A model generated the notes under the pieces. The model did no database searches and had not been told where the DNA came from. It was given only the letters and a program-made list of their open reading frames with translations. A stretch of 64,000 bases of DNA from TMED26 sp002694075 (GTDB taxonomy: Bacteria > Pseudomonadota > Alphaproteobacteria > Thalassobaculales > Thalassobaculaceae), in contig JAYYDT010000006.1 of the NCBI GenBank assembly GCA_036160575.1, positions 11,645-75,644 on the forward strand, written 5' to 3'. The position numbers and the translations under genes are program-made. Below are positions 44,494 through 53,409 of the stretch, one piece after another (within the stretch, counting starts at the first letter, position 1; every line of letters begins with the position of its first letter).

Positions 44494-46275
44494 ATGAACA
44501 ACATGCCAGGACAAAACATGGACGCGACCAGCCCAAGCAGGAACCGCCCGGTCAAGCTCTCGGTGCGACAGAAAATTATCGGGATTTCAGTGGGGCTGAT
44601 CGCGGTTTTGATTGGAATCACAGTATTCTCGAGTTTGAAGCTGGTTCAAATCAAGCATGAGATCGTCGACATCGCGGAGTTTAATATCCCGGCCGCGAAC
44701 CTTATTTCCCTGGCCCGGCAGCACAGTCTGGAGCAGGAACTCCACCTCCAACGGATTTTCAAGAATTTTAGCTTCGAGAAGGTCGATCTCAAAAAAGTCG
44801 ACTATGAAATTCATAAGTTTGAGTATTACGACAAAAAAGTCGACGCCGAGTTAATTCACCTCGAGGAACTTTTGCAAACAGGTATACGCTTGGCGGAAAT
44901 CGATTCAGATAAGCTTTTTTATAAAAAAGTCTTTACCAAGGTCAAAGAAGTAGATCTCGAGCACCAGGAATTTGTCGATCATGCATTGGAAATTATACTA
45001 CACTTGAAGAAAGAAGAAAAAGACGAAGCCAATCTACTGAGAAATCGTTTAGATCACGAAATCGATGAATTTAACCTTCACATCAGCGAAATTCTGGAAA
45101 AGCTGGAGAAAAAGACGCAGTCATCCATCAATTTAGCGAAGCAGCATGAGGAGGAAGTGCTGCTGCTTTCCCTCATATCGACCGCGGCGGCATTGGTTCT
45201 CGGTCTTTCCTACGCGCTGATCATGTCGACGGGCTTTGTGCGGCCGATCCAAAAACTATCCTCCGAGGTCTCGCGCATATCGTCTGGCAAACTTGATGTT
45301 GAGGTCAACGCGACAAGCTGGGACGAGATCGGTCAGCTCAGTGACGCTTTTCAGTACATGGTCGACGAACTGAAGGAAAAGCAGCAGATTGAGGAAACGT
45401 TCGGTAAATATGTCGACCCGCGCATTGTCAAAGTGATCGCGGATGCCGACGGGGCGGCGAAGACGGATGGCGAAAGGCGCCAAATGTCGGTGATGTTCGC
45501 CGGCGTCGCGGGCCTTCAGGACCTCATCAACGATATTGACTCGGCCGCCCTCGCCGATTTCTACAACGAATATCTTGAGATCTTGGGAGAGCCCATATCC
45601 GACAACAATGGGATCCTGGATAAATTCATTGGCACCGTGGCGATGGGCTTTTGGGGCCCGCCGTTTACCGAGCCTTCCGAACATCCAAATCTGGCCCTCG
45701 CGGCGGCCGGACAGGTGACCTCCGCGTTGCCTCAAATTCAATCCCTTTTGAGCCGTTCGCTGGGCCGTACCGTCGACGGCGACGCGTATCCGATCACCGT
45801 CGGCATCGCCAGCGGGGACGTGGTGGTGGGCAATATGGGCTCGACAAGCTCAATGTCATACACGGTTATGGGCGATGTCGTGAACAACGCCTCCCGGTTA
45901 AAAGGCGCGAGTCGGCAGTACGGGGTGCCGATCCTATGCTCGGAAGCCACCAAGACCTTAGCGGACCCAGACCACCTCTTTAGGGAGATCGACCAAATAG
46001 TCGCGGTCGGTATGGACGAGCCGATGGTCATTTATGAGCTGGTCACCGATGCGCGCGAACAAGCGGGGTATGACGACGAGGTTATCGGTTTGTACGCCGC
46101 CGGCCTCGACATGTACCGCGCCGGAAACTGGCCGAAGGCCCGGGAATATTGGCAAGAGTTACTTCTTAAAGTACCGGGCGACCGCGCGACACAAACAATG
46201 CTTTCTCGAATTCCGCGTCTGGAGAAAACGGACCTGGACTCGTGGTCTGGTATATGGAGGTTGGACGATAAATAA
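44494..46275 (+). CDS. Membrane class III nucleotide cyclase, C2-like (transition-state half)
   Basis: A 593-residue paralogue of the preceding gene with the same layout: TM1 (about 28-50), helical sensor, TM2 (about 222-246), HAMP (249-298), cyclase domain (325-485) and TPR-like C-terminus. Both metal Asp residues are lost: Gly337 in MFAGVAGL and Thr381 in DKFIGTVAM. The transition-state residues are kept: Asn464 and Arg468 in VVNNASRLK. Lys377 and the Thr of YTVMG fit adenine specificity. Alone it could not bind catalytic metals. ATG 44494 is used; TTG 44488, overlapping the previous stop, is an alternative. Confidence 0.92.
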   Translation: MNNMPGQNMDATSPSRNRPVKLSVRQKIIGISVGLIAVLIGITVFSSLKLVQIKHEIVDIAEFNIPAANLISLARQHSLEQELHLQRIFKNFSFEKVDLKKVDYEIHKFEYYDKKVDAELIHLEELLQTGIRLAEIDSDKLFYKKVFTKVKEVDLEHQEFVDHALEIILHLKKEEKDEANLLRNRLDHEIDEFNLHISEILEKLEKKTQSSINLAKQHEEEVLLLSLISTAAALVLGLSYALIMSTGFVRPIQKLSSEVSRISSGKLDVEVNATSWDEIGQLSDAFQYMVDELKEKQQIEETFGKYVDPRIVKVIADADGAAKTDGERRQMSVMFAGVAGLQDLINDIDSAALADFYNEYLEILGEPISDNNGILDKFIGTVAMGFWGPPFTEPSEHPNLALAAAGQVTSALPQIQSLLSRSLGRTVDGDAYPITVGIASGDVVVGNMGSTSSMSYTVMGDVVNNASRLKGASRQYGVPILCSEATKTLADPDHLFREIDQIVAVGMDEPMVIYELVTDAREQAGYDDEVIGLYAAGLDMYRAGNWPKAREYWQELLLKVPGDRATQTMLSRIPRLEKTDLDSWSGIWRLDDK

Positions 46276-46466
46276 ATCGAAGAACCGCGGTCCGTGCCCG
46301 CGCATAAATCTCGTGTTGCGAGGGGAGGGAAATCGTCTTCGCGATGAGCGTCAAAAAGCGTGATGCTTTAGGCCGCCGCGGCCACCGGCATTTTTAAGAT
46401 TCAGCCGCCGATACCATCGGTTAGGCCCTTCCCTATCACCCGCCAATTTATTGAAAGGGGTATCAA

Positions 46467-46841
46467 GTGTCTCAAAATTCATCCATCGAGTTAGCGAAAC
46501 TTTCGTTCGGGGCGAATGACATCATTCTAGAGGCTGGCGCAGCGTGCAAAGGGGCCTTTTTGATCGAAAGCGGGTTGGTTGAAGTCTATCGCGATGTCGA
46601 CCAACGCCGGGTCGTCATTGCCCAGCTCGGCAAGGGCGAGATCTTTGGCGAACTGGCGGTGATCGATGACGTGCCGCACGCCCATCATGTCAGGGCCATT
46701 CAAGACACCCAGTGTTTATTGATTACTCCCGCCCAATATCAGGAGTTGTTCGCGAATACACCGGGTATCATGAAGCTGTTTCTGTCGCGGGTGGTCAGAA
46801 AACTCCGTATGACCACCGACACGACCTTTGGTAAATCGTAA
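46467..46841 (+). CDS. Stand-alone cyclic-nucleotide-binding-like domain protein
   Basis: A 124-residue protein starting with GTG 46467 after a GAAAGGGG site. It is a single cNMP-binding (CAP/PKA regulatory) beta-barrel: CKGAFLIESGLVEVY, VVIAQLGKGEIFGELAVI and a helical C-terminus (MKLFLSRVVRKLRM). There is no DNA-binding domain. In the phosphate-binding cassette FGEL (60-63) is kept, but the essential Arg is His71 (PHAHHVRA instead of the PRxATVRA pattern). It lies 191 bp after the second cyclase and may be its effector or a non-canonical binder. Confidence 0.85.
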   Translation: MSQNSSIELAKLSFGANDIILEAGAACKGAFLIESGLVEVYRDVDQRRVVIAQLGKGEIFGELAVIDDVPHAHHVRAIQDTQCLLITPAQYQELFANTPGIMKLFLSRVVRKLRMTTDTTFGKS

Positions 46842-46964
46842 GGCTCAGGGCGGGTCATGGGTTCGCCGCGCCGAGCCATTGGTTTCTTCACGGGCCGCTG
46901 ATGTCGATTGCCGCGCCGGCGGTGCCCGCTATCGCCCCACGTCGGACATTGGTATAAAAGCGCT

Positions 46965-47828
46965 ATGGAAGTTTTCTGCCCGCAATGTAATCAAGCCTTC
47001 GTCCTGCCGGACGGCGCCGTGCCGCCGGCCGGCCGCAAGATGAAATGCAGCAAATGTGCGCATGTCTGGCATCAGCCGGGCAGCGACACAGCCGCCAATG
47101 ATGCCGCCAATGATGCCGCCGAGGCGCCGGCTGGCGCCGCCACCGAAGAGGCGGACACCGCGCGCGAACCTGAGACAGCCACCTTCACCGACGCCGATCT
47201 CGCGCAATGGGATCCGGCCGCCGCCCCAAAGGCGGCCGCCGATCCGTCGGCGAAAGCCACCTATACGGACGCGGAATTGGGCCAATGGAATCCGGAGCTG
47301 ACGTCGGAGGAGATCGTCGATTACGGCGATTTTTCGATCCTGCGCACCCGTCAAGCGCCGCCGCCGCCGCCGGTTCGGCCTTATGGTTTTTACGCCACCG
47401 TGGCGCTGATCGTCGTGCTGGCGCTGGGCGGAGTCTTCGGTCGTGCCACCCTGGTGCAGGTGTGGCCGCCGGCGGCGCTTCTTTATGAGCGCGCCGGCTT
47501 ACCGGTGCCGGTGGTCGGGGCGGGATTGGCGATCCGCGATGTGGCGGCGGTGCAGGGTCAGCAAGGCGCCTTGACGGTGGCGGTGGTGCGCGGTCGGATC
47601 GTCAATGAAAGCCAAGCGGTCGTGGCGGTGCCAACGCTCGCCGCCACGCTGGGCGATGACGACGGGGCGAGCTGGCAGGATATTTTGTTCCCGGTGGACG
47701 TCGCCGTGCTGTTGCCTGGCGAAACCGTCGATTTTCAATATGAACTGCCGCTGCCGGACGAAACCGCGACGCGTGTGACGGTGTCATTTTCCGAGGTCCG
47801 GCCGGCCAGCGGCGGGCTCGGGTATTAA
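46965..47828 (+). CDS. MJ0042-type zinc-ribbon and DUF3426 protein
   Basis: A 287-residue protein beginning MEVFCPQCNQAFVLPDGAVP, with paired CPQC and CSKC motifs forming a zinc ribbon (residues 4-35). A low-complexity acidic/Ala-rich linker with a repeated TDADLAQW / TDAELGQW unit follows, then one transmembrane helix (about 143-163) and a C-terminal DUF3426-like domain. The function is unknown. Relatives in alphaproteobacteria usually sit next to ftsE. It converges on the TIGR02302 gene with 4 nt between stops. Confidence 0.88.
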   Translation: MEVFCPQCNQAFVLPDGAVPPAGRKMKCSKCAHVWHQPGSDTAANDAANDAAEAPAGAATEEADTAREPETATFTDADLAQWDPAAAPKAAADPSAKATYTDAELGQWNPELTSEEIVDYGDFSILRTRQAPPPPPVRPYGFYATVALIVVLALGGVFGRATLVQVWPPAALLYERAGLPVPVVGAGLAIRDVAAVQGQQGALTVAVVRGRIVNESQAVVAVPTLAATLGDDDGASWQDILFPVDVAVLLPGETVDFQYELPLPDETATRVTVSFSEVRPASGGLGY

Positions 47829-47832
47829 CCGT

Positions 47833-50460
47833 CTAAAAGCGCCGCATCAGACGATCCAGGTAGTCGCGTTCCAAGGTGGGCCGTTCGCTTTCGGTCGCGC
47901 GCCGGCGCAATTCCTCGAAAATATCGCGGACCTTTTGGCGGTCGCGCGCCGTAGGCACCGTTGTGTCGCCATTGTCGCCTTGGCCGCCGGCACGGCGCCC
48001 GAACGGGTTTTCATCTTGATTTTCACCGCCGCGTCCCTGGCCCTCGCGGTTGGCTTGGCCAGTACCTTTGCCGATCTGGTCCAATAACTGGCGGCCAGCT
48101 TCTTGGAGGTCGCGGAGGGCGTCGCTTTGGCGGCCCGCGGCGGTGCCGGGCCGGTCCCCTCGCAGGGCCTCCGCGGCGCCTTTCATAGCCCTTTCGGCGG
48201 TGCCGAGATGAGGGTCGATGGCACCGGTTTGCTCATTCATGCGGCGCATCGTCTCGCCCAACGCGCGGCGTAATTGCTCCTGCAGGCGGGCCAGCCCCTC
48301 GGCGTCGATGGCGCCGCCGCGAAAACCCTCGCGGTCGTCCCTGCCGGCGCCACGACCGGCCTCCTCGTTGGCCGCGGCGTCTGGATTGGCGCGGTCGCCG
48401 CGCGGCGCCAGGCCGGGCGGGCGGTTGAGGGGGCGCCGCTCAATACCCTGGTCGCCGAGGCGCGGGCTTTGGGCGCGGCGATGGGTGCGGTCCATCAGTT
48501 GGCGTTGGCGGCGCGATAATTCTTGCAACCTGTTCAGCATGTCCTGCAGGCCGCCTTGCCGCGGGTCGCCAGGTGCCATGCGGCCGAATCGCAGGTTCCG
48601 CATCATGTCCCGCAATTGCGAAAGCATTTGCTGGGCGCCGGCGCGGTCGCCTTGGCGCATCATATCGCGCGCCCGCTCAACCATGTCGGCGAGCGTTTTC
48701 TGGTTCATCATCCGCTGAAGGTCACGCGGCGACCCGCTGAATTCCTCGATCTCGCCGGCCGCCTCGGCCTGGCGCGCCAGGAGATCCAACAAGCGCGCCA
48801 TCTCGCCGCGCAATTGGTCCATCAGGCGATCGATCTCTTTGGCCTGGGCGCGGTCATCGCCGAGCATTTCCTGGAGTTGGCGCTGCAACGCCTCGAGACG
48901 CGATTCAACCCCTGCCAAGGCGCCGTTTTCGACTCGCAGCGCGGTTTCCCATAAAAGCCGAACCACCTCTTCCTCGGCCGCCGCGCGTTCCGCCGGTTTG
49001 GTCCAAATCACCCGCGACGAGGCGCTTTTAAGGGCCAGGAAAACCACCGCGTCATGGCCATATCCACTGGGCTGCAGGGCCAGCCGCAGCAGCGCGCGGG
49101 CAATCGACCGGCGGGCCTTGGGGGTTGTCACCAAGCGGCGGCGAAGGTCGATAATCGCCCGCGCCACCGGGTGGCGAAAAGGCCGCACCGGCAAGACAAT
49201 CCGCTGGACCGGCGCCACGCCGCGTTGGCCGGCGCCGTCCTCGGCCCAAAGCTCGACATCGACCGCCAAGCCAGCCCAGGGATGGGCGGTCAGATCGGCG
49301 CTGTGCCGACCGGCGAGGCGGCGGTTGTCATCGCCCGGCAAGGGCCAGGTGATCTCCAGCGGCGGCGCCGCGTCGGCGACCCCGTCGCGGCGATAGAAGC
49401 GGGCGCCTAAGGTGGTGACGCCGTAATCGTCGCTGGCCCGGTAGGCCAGCGCCACGTCATGGCGGGAGGTCGCCCGCGGCGGCGCCGTGGCGACCGCGGT
49501 TGGCGGCGCGTCGGGCCGCAGGGTGAACCGCCATTCAGCCAGCAGTCGCCCGCCATCGGTCAATTGATAGCGGCCACCGTCGCCAAGCGGCGCGCGCAAT
49601 TGGTGGCTGTCCGGGCCGGCCGCTTCCAAGGGGGTCGTCCCACCTTGAGGGGGGATCAACGTCGGCGTGTCAGCGGCGCCGGTGACTTTAATCAGCAGGC
49701 TACTGCCGGCGGCCACCACACGCACGGCGGGGTCGACGGTTTCCTCCGGGCGATCGGCGCGGCGCAGCACCACTGGCCGCAGCCCGGTGTAGGCGGGTGG
49801 ATCGATCCAGCTATCGACGCGCGGTGAGGGCGTCGGAACGGTCGCCGTCAAGGCCGGTGTCAGCGCCGCCCGCAGGCGCGCGCCGGCGTCCTCGCCGCCG
49901 ACCATCGCACCGACAGCTAACACCAAACTGGCGAGCGCGGTCAGGGCGAAGCGGTCGGTGGCGGCCAGGACCGGGCGTGCCGGCCCGGCCCGTAGGCGCT
50001 CGGCGAGGTCGGTCAAGCGCGCCTGGTGGACCCGCCATAGCGTCGCCGCCACCGGGCTGGTGCCGGCGGCCAAACGGTCTTCCATTTGGCTGATCGGACG
50101 ATGGGGCAGGCCGCTGGCCTGTTCGACGCGCCGGCCGGTGGCGGTGGCGCTCGGCCAGCTAAAGCGGCGATAGAAATGACGGATGGCCAGGCCGCCGGCG
50201 ACCAAACCCATGGCCAACAGGGCGAGCTGTCCCCAGCCGGCGGTCCGCGCGCCCAGCTCCTGCGGCAGCTCGAGCAGAGCCAGGCCGATAAAGCCGGCGG
50301 CTAACCCATATAGGGGCAGTCCGGCGCGTAGCAGATTTTCCCATAGCAGCGCGACGAAGGCGCGTCGGCGCACCCGGCGCGTCGGCGCCGGCGTTTTGGT
50401 GGCTTGTGGTTGATCGTCTCGGCCCATGGCCGTGGCCTTGCTTCCGTGTCCTTGCTTCAT
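47833..50460 (-). CDS. TIGR02302/DUF4175 family membrane protein
   Basis: An 875-residue protein with three N-terminal hydrophobic helices (about 36-58, 66-90 and near 180), a large predicted periplasmic region with beta-rich and long helical segments (DLQRMMNQKTLADMVERARD, Gln/Met/Arg-rich coiled coil), and a charged Gly/Asn/Arg-rich linker before the C-terminal DRQKVRDIFEELRRRATE motif. This layout matches the alphaproteobacterial TIGR02302 family of unknown function. It sits upstream of neither partner in an operon; lysA lies 54 nt away on the same strand. Confidence 0.88.
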   Translation of the reverse strand: MKQGHGSKATAMGRDDQPQATKTPAPTRRVRRRAFVALLWENLLRAGLPLYGLAAGFIGLALLELPQELGARTAGWGQLALLAMGLVAGGLAIRHFYRRFSWPSATATGRRVEQASGLPHRPISQMEDRLAAGTSPVAATLWRVHQARLTDLAERLRAGPARPVLAATDRFALTALASLVLAVGAMVGGEDAGARLRAALTPALTATVPTPSPRVDSWIDPPAYTGLRPVVLRRADRPEETVDPAVRVVAAGSSLLIKVTGAADTPTLIPPQGGTTPLEAAGPDSHQLRAPLGDGGRYQLTDGGRLLAEWRFTLRPDAPPTAVATAPPRATSRHDVALAYRASDDYGVTTLGARFYRRDGVADAAPPLEITWPLPGDDNRRLAGRHSADLTAHPWAGLAVDVELWAEDGAGQRGVAPVQRIVLPVRPFRHPVARAIIDLRRRLVTTPKARRSIARALLRLALQPSGYGHDAVVFLALKSASSRVIWTKPAERAAAEEEVVRLLWETALRVENGALAGVESRLEALQRQLQEMLGDDRAQAKEIDRLMDQLRGEMARLLDLLARQAEAAGEIEEFSGSPRDLQRMMNQKTLADMVERARDMMRQGDRAGAQQMLSQLRDMMRNLRFGRMAPGDPRQGGLQDMLNRLQELSRRQRQLMDRTHRRAQSPRLGDQGIERRPLNRPPGLAPRGDRANPDAAANEEAGRGAGRDDREGFRGGAIDAEGLARLQEQLRRALGETMRRMNEQTGAIDPHLGTAERAMKGAAEALRGDRPGTAAGRQSDALRDLQEAGRQLLDQIGKGTGQANREGQGRGGENQDENPFGRRAGGQGDNGDTTVPTARDRQKVRDIFEELRRRATESERPTLERDYLDRLMRRF

Positions 50461-50514
50461 AGGGCGGCGCGGCGCACCGCCTGATCATCAGGATTGGCCG
50501 CTTCCATCTGGCCG

Positions 50515-51801
50515 TCAAGCCCCGTGATCGACGGTTTGGTCGGTCAGCCAGAGCGGTACACTGTCGCGGGCCAGCAATTCGGCATAGGACAGGCGCGGCC
50601 GAATCACGTGGTGGCGGGCGCCAGCCACCAGAACCTCCGGCGCCAGGGGTCGCGAATTATAGGTCGAGGCCATCACCGCGCCATAGGCGCCGGCACCCAT
50701 CACCGCCACCAGGTCGCCGACTTCGAGCGGCGGCAAATAGCGGCCCTTGCCAAGATAATCGCCGCTTTCGCAAACCGGGCCGACGATGTCGGCGGGTCGC
50801 GCTTGGGCCGGCCCGCGCGGGCGCAACGGGCGGATCGCGTGATACGCTTCGTAAAGGGTTGGGCGGATCAAATCGTTCATCGCACCGTCGGTGAAAATAA
50901 AATCGCGGGTCTCACCCGGTTTCACCAAAATGACCTGGCAGACCAATATGCCGGCGTTGCCAACCAGGAAACGGCCCGGTTCGACCGATAAACGGCAGCC
51001 AAGGTCGCCGACCGTGTCGCGCACGATGCGGGCGTATTGGTTCAGGTCGGGCGCCGTTTCGTCGGCGTAGACGATACCGAGCCCGCCGCCGAGATCGAGA
51101 TGATCAATCGTCACCCCCGCCGCACGCAGGGCCAAGGTCATTTCGCGCAGGCCGCGATAGGCGCGCTCAAACGGCTCCAATTGGGTGATCTGCGAGCCGA
51201 TATGCAACGACATGCTGCGGGCGTCGATGCCGGCCATGTCGGCGGCGGCGGCGAAGAAGGCGGGTGCCGCGGCGATATCGACGCCGAATTTGTTTTCCTT
51301 CCGCCCGGTGGTGATTTTTTCATGGGTGCCGGCGTCGACATCGGGATTCACGCGTAGGCCGACCGGCGCCACCCGGCCCATTTCGCGGGCGACGGCGTCG
51401 AGCATGGTCAGTTCGGCGAAACTCTCGACATTGAATTGGCCGATCCCCGCCTCCAGCGCGAACGCCATCTCGGCGGCGGTTTTGGCGACCCCGGCGAAGA
51501 CAATGCGCCGGGCCGGCACACCGGCGGCCAGGGCCTGGCGGATTTCGCCCTCGGAGACCACGTCGGCGCCGGCCCCGGCGGCCGCCAATGTGGCGATCAC
51601 GGCTTGGTTGGAATTGGCTTTGACGGCGAACAGGATATCGACGCCAAGCGGGTCCAAAACCGCCGCCAGGGCTTTGTAGCGGTCGGTCATGGCGGCGCTT
51701 GAATAGCAAAAGAACGGCGTGCCAACCGCTTCGGCCAGCGCCGTCAGGTCGACATCTTCGGCGAATAATCCGCCGTCACGGTCATGAAATGCGGGGGTCA
51801 C
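50515..51801 (-). CDS. lysA: Diaminopimelate decarboxylase
   Basis: A 428-residue fold-type III PLP enzyme producing L-lysine from meso-diaminopimelate. The PLP Lys is K61 in FAVKANSN, with the HIGSQI, GGGLGI and EPGRFLV motifs and the catalytic Cys in GPVCESGDYLG. GTG 51801 is the start, 7 nt after a GGAG site. It follows lptM and argH on the same strand, the common argH-lptM-lysA order. Confidence 0.97.
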   Translation of the reverse strand: MTPAFHDRDGGLFAEDVDLTALAEAVGTPFFCYSSAAMTDRYKALAAVLDPLGVDILFAVKANSNQAVIATLAAAGAGADVVSEGEIRQALAAGVPARRIVFAGVAKTAAEMAFALEAGIGQFNVESFAELTMLDAVAREMGRVAPVGLRVNPDVDAGTHEKITTGRKENKFGVDIAAAPAFFAAAADMAGIDARSMSLHIGSQITQLEPFERAYRGLREMTLALRAAGVTIDHLDLGGGLGIVYADETAPDLNQYARIVRDTVGDLGCRLSVEPGRFLVGNAGILVCQVILVKPGETRDFIFTDGAMNDLIRPTLYEAYHAIRPLRPRGPAQARPADIVGPVCESGDYLGKGRYLPPLEVGDLVAVMGAGAYGAVMASTYNSRPLAPEVLVAGARHHVIRPRLSYAELLARDSVPLWLTDQTVDHGA

Positions 51802-51829
51802 GTAAGACTCCGTTTGCGATCAAAAAACT

Positions 51830-51973
51830 TTAAGAGGTGGGATAGGTCCGCGAAGAAGTGGCCGGCGCGCCCTCCGGTGGCACCAGGATCGCACGCTTGC
51901 CGCAGCCGCTTAGCGCCGGCGCGGCGAGCAGGATCAACAGGCCCAAGACCCAGGCGCGGCGGCGAAACGTCAT
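51830..51973 (-). CDS. lptM: LptM-like small lipoprotein
   Basis: A 47-residue lipoprotein between argH and lysA. A basic N-terminus and hydrophobic core (WVLGLLILLAAPA) lead to the lipobox LSGC, followed by GKRAILVPPEG, which matches the short CGxxGxLxxPE-like motif of LptM/YifL. LptM helps the LPS-export translocon LptDE mature in enterobacteria. ATG 51973 overlaps the argH stop (ATGA), supporting real translation. Confidence 0.85.
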   Translation of the reverse strand: MTFRRRAWVLGLLILLAAPALSGCGKRAILVPPEGAPATSSRTYPTS

Positions 51974-53397
51974 GTGCTTGCCATATAACGGGCGCGGGCG
52001 GCGGCGGCGGCGGCGCGCACTAATTCCGGCGCGGTGCCGCCGAAACTGGTGCGGCTGGCGACCGAGGCGTCGACGCTCAAAACCGCGAACACCGCCTCGG
52101 TAATCGCCGGCGCCACCGACTGCATGTCGGCCAAGCTCAAATCGGCCAGGTCGACGCCCCTGTCCTCGGCCATCTTCACCAAGCTGCCGGTGACATGATG
52201 GGCATCGCGGAAGGGCATGTTAAGGGCGCGCACCAGCCAGTCCGCGAGATCGGTGGCGGTCGGGAAGCCGGCCGCCAGCGAGGCGCGCATGGCTGGCGCG
52301 TTGACGGTCAACCCGTTGATCATGCCAATGCTGGCGGCCAGGCAGACCGACAAGGTGTCGGCGGCGTCGAACAAGGGTTCTTTGTCTTCCTGCATGTCCT
52401 TGTTGAAAGCCAGCGGCAGGCCCTTGACGACCACCAGCAAAGCGTTGAGCGCGCCGATCACCCGGCCGGTCTTGCCGCGCACCAGTTCGGCGGCGTCCGC
52501 GTTGCGCTTTTGCGGCATGATCGAACTGCCGGTGGTGAAACCGTCGGGCAAGCGCACGTAATTGAATTGCGCGCTGGTCCAAATGATGAGTTCCTCGGCC
52601 AAGCGCGACAAATGCACCGAGGTGAGAGCGGCGGCGGCCAGAAACTCGATCACGAAATCGCGGTCGGAGACGGCGTCGAGGGAATTGATCGCGGGGCCGT
52701 CGAAACCGAGGGCGGCGGCGGTGCTGTCGCGGTCGATGGGAAAGGAGGTGCCGGCCAGGGCGGCGGCGCCGAGGGGCGATTGATTAAGACGCCGGCGGGC
52801 GTCGGCGAAACGGCCGCGGTCGCGGCCGAACATCTCGACATAGGCCAACATATGATGGCCAAAGGTCACCGGTTGGGCGGTTTGCAAATGCGTGAAACCG
52901 GGCATGACGGTGGCGTAATGCCGCTCGGCCTGTTCGATAAACGCGGCCTGCAAGTCGCGCAATTGACCGTCGATGGCGTCAATCGCGCCGCGCACCCACA
53001 AGCGGAAGTCGGTGGCCACTTGGTCGTTTCGCGACCGCCCGGTGTGCAACCGCCCGGCGGCGTCGCCAATTTTTTCGCGCAGGCGGGCCTCGACATTCAT
53101 GTGAATGTCTTCCAGAGCGCGCGAGAAGACGAAACTGCCGTTGGCGATTTCATCGGCGATTTCGGCCAAGCCCTGATCGATGGCGGCGCCGTCGGCGGCG
53201 CTGATAATGCCGGCGGCGACCAACATCGCGGCGTGGGCGCGTGAGCCGGCGATGTCTTGGGCGTAAAAGCGGCGGTCAAAATCAATAGACGGATTGATCG
53301 CATCCATCACCTGATCCGGGCCGCTGTTGAAACGGCCCCCCCAAATCTGACTGGTCGGGGCGGTGTCCGGTCTCGTATGCTGATCAGAGTCATTCAT
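51970..53397 (-). CDS. argH: Argininosuccinate lyase
   Basis: A 475-residue lyase splitting argininosuccinate into arginine and fumarate. The family signature GSSIMPQKRNAD is complete; HTGRSRNDQVATD and TFxTQxxQ-like THLQTAQPVTFGHH are also present. ATG 53397 is preceded by an in-frame GTG at 53400. It is divergent from the TlpA-like gene, with 12 nt between the start codons, so the promoters must overlap the coding regions. Confidence 0.97.
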   Translation of the reverse strand: MNDSDQHTRPDTAPTSQIWGGRFNSGPDQVMDAINPSIDFDRRFYAQDIAGSRAHAAMLVAAGIISAADGAAIDQGLAEIADEIANGSFVFSRALEDIHMNVEARLREKIGDAAGRLHTGRSRNDQVATDFRLWVRGAIDAIDGQLRDLQAAFIEQAERHYATVMPGFTHLQTAQPVTFGHHMLAYVEMFGRDRGRFADARRRLNQSPLGAAALAGTSFPIDRDSTAAALGFDGPAINSLDAVSDRDFVIEFLAAAALTSVHLSRLAEELIIWTSAQFNYVRLPDGFTTGSSIMPQKRNADAAELVRGKTGRVIGALNALLVVVKGLPLAFNKDMQEDKEPLFDAADTLSVCLAASIGMINGLTVNAPAMRASLAAGFPTATDLADWLVRALNMPFRDAHHVTGSLVKMAEDRGVDLADLSLADMQSVAPAITEAVFAVLSVDASVASRTSFGGTAPELVRAAAAAARARYMAST

Positions 53398-53409
53398 CAC
53401 AGGTGCCCT

